A DNA stretch of 18,758 bases from Bacteroidia bacterium (GTDB lineage Bacteria > Bacteroidota > Bacteroidia > Bacteroidales > Paludibacteraceae). The notes beneath the pieces are model-generated. The model made no database searches. It was not told the origin of the DNA and saw only the letters and a list, made by a program, of their open reading frames with translations. A program made the position numbers and the translations under genes. Shown in pieces: positions 14,307-18,758 of this stretch. The stretch is from NCBI GenBank assembly GCA_021152555.1, contig JAGKVE010000042.1, forward strand, positions 1 to 18,758, read 5' to 3'. Within the stretch, counting starts at the first letter, position 1; each line of letters starts with the position of its first letter.

Positions 14307-16333
14307 GAGAATGGTTGCTGCGTATATATGATTTTTTCTTGTCACATCGTGCCTGGCTGTGGACGGGACTGGCGGCACTAATTGTTCCGTTGGTGATACT
14401 TGCCTTCACGCTCCGTTACGATGAGGATATAATGGACTTCCTACCCGTTTCAGAAAATGAGCGGGAAGCATTGGATGAATATCGTACACAGCAGTCAGCT
14501 GCACGTTTTATTTTGGTTATTGAGGGTGGCAGTGAAGAACAACGATATGATGCGTTGGATGAGATTGCTGGACGTATTGCGGAGTTTGGATACGAACTGA
14601 ACGAACCTGACATCAACGAGCAAATTGATGAACTCTACGCCAACATGCCCTATCTTATTGCTGACAGTGTCTATGACCGTTTCGATTCTGTCTTCACACC
14701 CCAAGCAATACACGAAGCGTTGCTGCGCGATAAACAGATTCTTGCGACACCCGGAACGGGGGCTTTTTCTGCCGCTATACGCCATGACCCGTTGCAACTC
14801 GTTCAACCTTCTACATTACGCAGCAAACAATCATCAGACCGCACCTATGCGTTCTGCACATCACCATACGGAGCTACAGAAACACAACATAATGCCGCAC
14901 TCCTTGACTCGCTCAATAACATACTTTCAACAATCCATCATTCATCAACTCACTGGACCGGTTCGCCAGTCATTGCCGTAGGTAACGCAAGGCGCATAAA
15001 GATGGACACGCTGATGTGCATTTCCTTGTCATTAGTATTGATTATTATCCTGCTTGCGTATGCTTTCCCGTGCAAACGGGATCTATGGCTTATCCTGTTG
15101 GCGGTTTCCTTCGGATGGTTGTTTGGAATGGCGGTTTTAAGGATAGTCACACCTCTCGTCAGTGCCGTCGTTCTTGGGATAGGAAGTGTTCTTATCGGCA
15201 TTGCCGTCAATTATCCGCTACACTTATTGGTTCACCGGCGTTATACCTCATCAATACGGCAAACGTTGGACGAAGTGCTATCGCCACTCGTGGTCGGAAA
15301 CATCACCACCGTCGGGGCTTTCATGGCACTTATTCCATTAGAGGCGACCGCGCTGAAACATCTGGGAATCTTTGCCGCCGCGATGCTCGGAGGAACGATT
15401 GTGTTTTGCGTTTTTGTTATGCCGCATCTCATGTCTGCCGAACCAACGCCAGTACGAGAAATAAAACTCCCTCACTCCATCATTCCATCAATCCATAATT
15501 CATCAATCCATCAATCCATAATTTTTTTCCTAACTATCCTTGTCGGCATATATCTTTTAGTATTCAATATACAGCACCCAACAGCAAGCCTGTTCGATTC
15601 CAACCTCTCTCATATCAATTATATGACCCCTCAGCAACGCGAGGACATGGCAGCGTTAGATATAACAAAAGGGGATGCCACGCGTTGGGAACACTATTGG
15701 CAGACGCACGACGCGGACAGTCTCGTTGCCTGTGTGCAGCGCGAAGCGGAAGCGCTCGGTTTCCGTTCCGGCTCGTTTGACCCCTTCTTTGAACACATCC
15801 ACCAATCATCAATCACCAATCACAAATCATCATTCAACTTCTCCTCCATCGCCCAACGTCTGAGTGATGATTTCGATTATATCGGCTTGGTTTGCTCAAT
15901 TATTGTGTTTGTATTCTTATGGCTCAGTTTCCGCAATCTATGGTTGGCGCTCATCGCATTCGTGCCTATGTTACTCAGTTGGGTATGGATTTTTGCTATC
16001 ATGCAGCTTTGCGGACTGCAGTTCAATATCGTCAATATCATCCTTGCTACATTTATATTCGGGCAAGGAGACGACTATACTATTTTCATCGTAGAGGGCT
16101 TATTGTACGAACATAGGACCGGCAAAACTATCTTGCCGCAGTTCCGCCAGTCTATCATCCTTTCGTCACTCATCATGCTCATCGGCATAGGTATCTTGGT
16201 TATCGCAGTTCACCCTGCGATGCACTCCCTCGGTGCCATCACGCTTATAGGAATGACCGTCGTGCTCATCATGGCGACTACCATTCCGCCACTCCTCTTC
16301 CGGATTTACACACATTTTAATAAAAATATATAA
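14303..16333 (+). CDS. MMPL/RND-family lipid exporter
   Basis: 676 residues with RND topology: one helix near 17-37, a periplasmic loop to ~233, a bundle of five helices to ~375, a helix near 408-428, a second loop, then five helices to the end. The second half keeps an acidic relay site in GQGDDYTIF (D590, D591, Y592). The matching place in the first half reads GIAVNYPLH, with Asn303 where Asp is usual, so proton coupling may use only one half. It is slightly short for an aryl polyene exporter (~750-800). It likely moves the finished lipid out of the inner membrane, handing it to the LolA-like protein. Three hydrophilic stretches (near residues 211, 395 and 505) are encoded by related ATCAATCC-like repeats. 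Confidence 0.87.
   Translation: MREWLLRIYDFFLSHRAWLWTGLAALIVPLVILAFTLRYDEDIMDFLPVSENEREALDEYRTQQSAARFILVIEGGSEEQRYDALDEIAGRIAEFGYELNEPDINEQIDELYANMPYLIADSVYDRFDSVFTPQAIHEALLRDKQILATPGTGAFSAAIRHDPLQLVQPSTLRSKQSSDRTYAFCTSPYGATETQHNAALLDSLNNILSTIHHSSTHWTGSPVIAVGNARRIKMDTLMCISLSLVLIIILLAYAFPCKRDLWLILLAVSFGWLFGMAVLRIVTPLVSAVVLGIGSVLIGIAVNYPLHLLVHRRYTSSIRQTLDEVLSPLVVGNITTVGAFMALIPLEATALKHLGIFAAAMLGGTIVFCVFVMPHLMSAEPTPVREIKLPHSIIPSIHNSSIHQSIIFFLTILVGIYLLVFNIQHPTASLFDSNLSHINYMTPQQREDMAALDITKGDATRWEHYWQTHDADSLVACVQREAEALGFRSGSFDPFFEHIHQSSITNHKSSFNFSSIAQRLSDDFDYIGLVCSIIVFVFLWLSFRNLWLALIAFVPMLLSWVWIFAIMQLCGLQFNIVNIILATFIFGQGDDYTIFIVEGLLYEHRTGKTILPQFRQSIILSSLIMLIGIGILVIAVHPAMHSLGAITLIGMTVVLIMATTIPPLLFRIYTHFNKNI
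14926..14952 (+). repeat. Short CAATCCATCATTCATCAA repeat inside the exporter gene
   Basis: A low-complexity stretch of CAATCCATCATTCATCAA units encodes Ser/His/Thr-rich residues (TIHHSSTH) in the first periplasmic loop. The same units recur at 15471-15526 and 15795-15838 in this gene. The frame is kept, so it behaves as a tolerated in-frame insertion or expansion. Confidence 0.5.
15471..15526 (+). repeat. Tandem (C)ATCAATCCATAATT-like repeat inside the exporter gene
   Basis: The clearest of three related repeats. Units such as CATCAATCCATAATTCATCA are repeated with small changes and encode PSIHNSSIHQSIIF in the cytoplasmic linker just before the seventh membrane helix. The reading frame is kept. 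Base composition differs from the surrounding coding sequence, and the amino acids look unconstrained, suggesting a repeat of intergenic type that has invaded or expanded in a loop. Confidence 0.65.
15795..15838 (+). repeat. Third ATCAATCACCAATC-like repeat inside the exporter gene
   Basis: Units AATCATCAATCACCAATCAC encode HQSSITNHKSSF in the second periplasmic loop, just before the last helix bundle. It is related to the repeats at 14926 and 15471 in composition and unit (AATC/ATCA), and is also in frame. Confidence 0.55.
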
Positions 16334-16346
16334 AATTAGTTATACC

Positions 16347-17810
16347 ATGAAAAGAAATCGTGCCATAAGGCTAAGAAATCTCTTTATTCCTTTTCATTCG
16401 GCAGCGCATATAACCGCGCTGATTATTTGTATGCTGACGACCATGCAGATGATGGCGCAGATGTCACATGTTTTTTACGAAGGTTTCTCCCGTTGCTACG
16501 ACGAAGAAGATGAGTACTACGGCTACACCGGCGGCAACGACGGCCTATGGGGCGGAGACATCGCTACAGCGATAGCCATCTATCAGGACGCGCCCGAATG
16601 GGACTTCACCTATTGCAATGCCGGCTATCAGTGTCTTAAAGTCGGTACAGCCCAAAAACAGGGTTCAGCTACCACGCCGGAGATTGCATGCGAAGGCGAG
16701 GCGGTACTCTCTTTCCGCGTCGCGCCGTGGGAAGGCGATTCGCTCTTTTACCTCTCTATCCAAGGCGGCGTCACCGCTGACAAGACCGTCTATGAACTCA
16801 AAAAACATCAATGGACGGATATCATTATCCACATCACGGATATCACTTCCGGTAAGATCCGCGTCACCTTCACCTCGACCAACAAACACCGCTTCTTCCT
16901 TGATGAAGTCTATGTCCGTCCTGTGGACCCGACCATTGGAGCCATACGGACACAAGAAGGCGCAAGCATTGATTTCGGGCTTCTCGGACGATATTATTCC
17001 GCCTCGGCGCGCACCTTAAATATCGAAGGAGCAAACCTCAAAAACGGAATTACCGCCTCGTTGGAAGATGGCGAAAACAACCTCTTCCAACTCTCTTCCT
17101 CTTCGCTGCCGGCCAATGGCGGCGAACTGACCGTCACCTGCCTGCAGGGTGCCGCTGCAGGGACACACGGCTGCTTTCTCTACCTCCGTGGCAAGGACGC
17201 CAAGACCAACGACGATGTGGAGAAACGTATTACGGTTATGATGGAAGTGGCAAATATAGACTTGGAAGGAGCCGGCACGAAAACCGCCCCTTATACCTGC
17301 GCCGATGTTATCATACTCGCTGACAACGAAGGCACCGTCTGGACCGGCACACGCTATTGGGTCACGGGATTTGTCATTGGCGGCGTCAAACGCTATAACA
17401 ACCAGGAGTCCGGCAACTACGACGGCATCAGCATGACAGACAAACTGGCATTGGTGATTGCCGCCGCCCCCGACGAGAAAGACGAAAATAAGTACGTTAC
17501 CGTGCAGATTAGCGATAATGCACGTGCTGCACTCAACGTGGTGGATAACCCCGAGCTCATCGGCAGACAAATCAGCGTCAACGGACTGTTACTCAATGAC
17601 AAAGCCAATCCGTACTACCTCGGAAAACCCGGAGTGCGCGATGTGAGGTCTGACGCTCATTATATCCTCCCGCCCAAAGGCGCATCGCCTGTTGACAATG
17701 TACGAGGTGACAAAGTACAATGGACAAAAATACTCATCAACGGCACAATCGTCATACTACGCGGCGAGAACGCTTACTCCATAACAGGACAGAGAATAAT
17801 TGTGCCGTAA
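16347..17810 (+). CDS. Secreted multidomain protein with Bacteroidetes C-terminal tail
   Basis: 487 residues, function unknown. A signal peptide is likely (basic start, hydrophobic ITALIICMLTTMQMMAQ, cut near 38). Residues ~40-195 look like a jelly-roll surface domain (GYTGGNDGLW, QGSATTPEI, FFLDEVYV). Residues ~200-305 look like an Ig/BACON-type beta domain. Residues ~310-440 look like an OB-fold (DUF6359-like: GTKTAPYTCADVI, YWVTGFVIGG). The end, TKILINGTIVILRGENAY then SITGQR, is the tail common on exported Bacteroidales proteins and probably a sorting or anchoring element. It starts 13 bases after the exporter with no visible promoter, so it may be read through, yet nothing in it suggests a pigment role. 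A strong terminator follows. Confidence 0.75.
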   Translation: MKRNRAIRLRNLFIPFHSAAHITALIICMLTTMQMMAQMSHVFYEGFSRCYDEEDEYYGYTGGNDGLWGGDIATAIAIYQDAPEWDFTYCNAGYQCLKVGTAQKQGSATTPEIACEGEAVLSFRVAPWEGDSLFYLSIQGGVTADKTVYELKKHQWTDIIIHITDITSGKIRVTFTSTNKHRFFLDEVYVRPVDPTIGAIRTQEGASIDFGLLGRYYSASARTLNIEGANLKNGITASLEDGENNLFQLSSSSLPANGGELTVTCLQGAAAGTHGCFLYLRGKDAKTNDDVEKRITVMMEVANIDLEGAGTKTAPYTCADVIILADNEGTVWTGTRYWVTGFVIGGVKRYNNQESGNYDGISMTDKLALVIAAAPDEKDENKYVTVQISDNARAALNVVDNPELIGRQISVNGLLLNDKANPYYLGKPGVRDVRSDAHYILPPKGASPVDNVRGDKVQWTKILINGTIVILRGENAYSITGQRIIVP

Positions 17811-17820
17811 GAAAATCAAA

Positions 17821-17877
17821 CAAAGTTCCCTGTTCGAGCAGGCTAACGGCTACGCTCTCCTCACGGGACTTACTTTG
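17821..17877 (+). other. Imperfect stem-loop in the 3' intergenic region
   Basis: CAAAGT (17821-17826) can pair with ACTTTG (17872-17877), or AAGTTCCCTG (17823-17832) with CACGGGACTT (17862-17871). Inside, GAGC (17836-17839) pairs with GCTC (17854-17857). There is no open frame with support and no RNA family I recognise. It may be a 3' end structure of the upstream message. Confidence 0.35.
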
Positions 17878-17890
17878 AGCGTTCTGCACC

Positions 17891-17924
17891 CACAAAAAAG
17901 AGCATTGAAATGCTCTTTTTTGTG
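17891..17924. terminator. Bidirectional rho-independent terminator
   Basis: A perfect 34-base inverted repeat: CACAAAAAAGAGCATT, then GA, then its exact complement ending TTTTTTGTG. The stem has a G/C-containing core (GAGCATT/AATGCTC) flanked by an A tract on the left and a T tract on the right. It therefore ends transcription of the plus-strand gene (stop 17810) and of the minus-strand gene (stop 17948), which converge here. Confidence 0.92.
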
Positions 17925-17947
17925 ATATTCAGATGTCCTTCCTTGTG

Positions 17948-18691
17948 TTACTCAACCCGTTGACCCATTATGTTGTAGAGCGTGTGGTCGATGAGGATAT
18001 AAATCTGTCCGTTGCGCAGTATCTTAGTGGCCGAAGGTGTGCACATAAAACTATCTATACCTTCGGTATCGTCTGGAGTATCGGTATCATCAATAGCTTC
18101 TTCGCTCCATCCGTTGCTAACGCCCAATATAAACTCCGGGTCAAACGATGCTACCAAATGGTTCATCTCTACCGCCTGACCGGCTTTCTCGCCCCATATA
18201 TATTCCGCTAAATAGGGATAATCGATAAACGGATTTCGGTTGTGCTGGAAATTCGACACCGCGTCGGCACGCTTCACTTCTTTCTCCGAAACAGGGTCCA
18301 TGCGGTGCCATGCAATCAGTACTGCCTGTTCCCACGGCTGGAACTCCAGATAGTTGTCATTCTGCATCGCAAACCGCGAACCCACGTCTTTGTTATCCAA
18401 ACGCCAGCCTTTGTATTGCGAGCAGATAGTGGCGTCATAATTGCCGTTGATATCTTTTCCGTAGCATGTAGCCATATAGAAATACGCGCGTGCAAAATCG
18501 CCTTTGTACTCGTCTTTCGGCTCAAACACATAGAAATCCACATTGAGAGAATCGTGGTGAATCTTGCCTACTTTCAATGAGCCGGTATTGGATTTGAATT
18601 CCTTGACCGGCACTCCTAACGGATAATTGCTGCGGGCACTATTGGCGGTAGAGTTAGACGGATTCAGATGATAGCAGTCTTCAATACTTCG
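17948..18691 (-). pseudogene. 5'-truncated endonuclease I family nuclease
   Basis: The minus-strand frame contains hallmarks of the endonuclease I family (PF04231): GDFARAYFYMATCYG, WHRMDPVSEKE, HNRNPFIDYP and LAEYIWG, ending in the tail TKILRNGQIYIL..YNIMGQR. A GTG at 18613 is not the real start, because family-conserved sequence continues upstream in frame: EDCYHLNPSNSTAN, then ARSNYPLG, equivalent to the family's DLHHLxPxx...RSNYPFG. That homology stops at a TAA (18692-18694). Beyond it are about 65 AT-rich bases with no sign of the REHxxP segment that carries the catalytic His and should lie about 20 residues earlier. The remnant should be inactive. A frameshift or insertion with the 5' part outside the window is the alternative. 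Confidence 0.75.
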
Positions 18692-18758
18692 TTATTTTTT
18701 AACTAAATTTTTATAATTATGTTACATTATATTACAAATTTCAACAGCTCGTAGAAGT
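18692..18758. other. AT-rich junction upstream of the nuclease remnant
   Basis: These 67 bases are strongly AT-rich, with stop codons in all minus-strand frames and no recognisable promoter consensus or coding pattern. They replace the expected N-terminal nuclease sequence and look like a deletion or insertion scar or intergenic DNA. Confidence 0.4.

Noticed and set aside
15471..15838. CRISPR-like array in the exporter gene
   Set aside because: The repeats are short, imperfect and directly adjacent without unique spacers, and they stay in the coding frame.
16334..16346. A separate promoter for the secreted protein at 16347
   Set aside because: No TAnnTTTG with a TTTG upstream is found in the 3' end of the exporter gene or the 13-base gap, so read-through is the simpler view.
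18611..18613. GTG 18613 as the genuine start of a minus-strand nuclease
   Set aside because: Endonuclease I family residues continue in frame upstream of it, so it is internal to the original gene.

Overview
The window reads as a chromosomal segment of a Bacteroidetes bacterium, most likely an uncultivated gut or rumen type Bacteroidales. Three things point there. A Bacteroidetes-type promoter (CTTG, 20 bases, TACCTTTG) precedes the first gene. The ammonia lyase closely matches my recollection of the Flavobacterium johnsoniae tyrosine ammonia lyase. Two exported proteins end in the 'NGxIxIL...Y.I.GQR' tail common in this phylum.

Bases 162-16333 form one tightly packed plus-strand operon for an aryl polyene / flexirubin-type pigment lipid. 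In order: FabI-like reductase, tyrosine/histidine ammonia lyase, FabG ketoreductase, SAM methyltransferase (apparently frameshifted), acyl carrier protein, LpxL-type acyltransferase, compact ketosynthase, small ketosynthase-like protein without an active-site Cys, second acyl carrier protein, ketosynthase fused to a chain-length-factor-like domain, small EamA/SMR-like membrane protein, LolA-like protein, a three-domain protein (GT2 + PlsC acyltransferase + FAD oxidoreductase), exported alpha/beta hydrolase, PaaK-like adenylating ligase and an MMPL/RND exporter. Many genes overlap by a few bases (TGATG, GTGA, ATGA junctions), so translation is probably coupled.

Inferred pathway: the ammonia lyase makes 4-hydroxycinnamate from tyrosine, and the PaaK-like ligase activates it and probably loads a carrier protein. 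The ketosynthases and FabG extend it into a polyene, and the methyltransferase decorates the aryl ring. The LpxL/PlsC acyltransferases and the GT2 domain attach the chain to a lipid or sugar anchor. The SMR-like protein, LolA-like protein and MMPL pump move it to the outer membrane. No hotdog or FabZ/FabA dehydratase and no DarA/DarB dialkylresorcinol pair is visible, so dehydration must come from elsewhere.

A secreted multidomain protein (16347-17810) follows 13 bases after the exporter. A perfect 34-base inverted repeat (17891-17924) acts as a bidirectional terminator. Facing it on the minus strand is a 5'-truncated endonuclease I gene (17948-18691) whose family-conserved sequence continues upstream of any start codon into a stop, so it looks like a pseudogene.

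The class of cluster is known. The unusual features are the triple fusion, the fused ketosynthase/chain-length factor, the frameshifted methyltransferase, the FabI-type reductase in a polyene pathway, the missing dehydratase and the repeat-derived linkers in the exporter.
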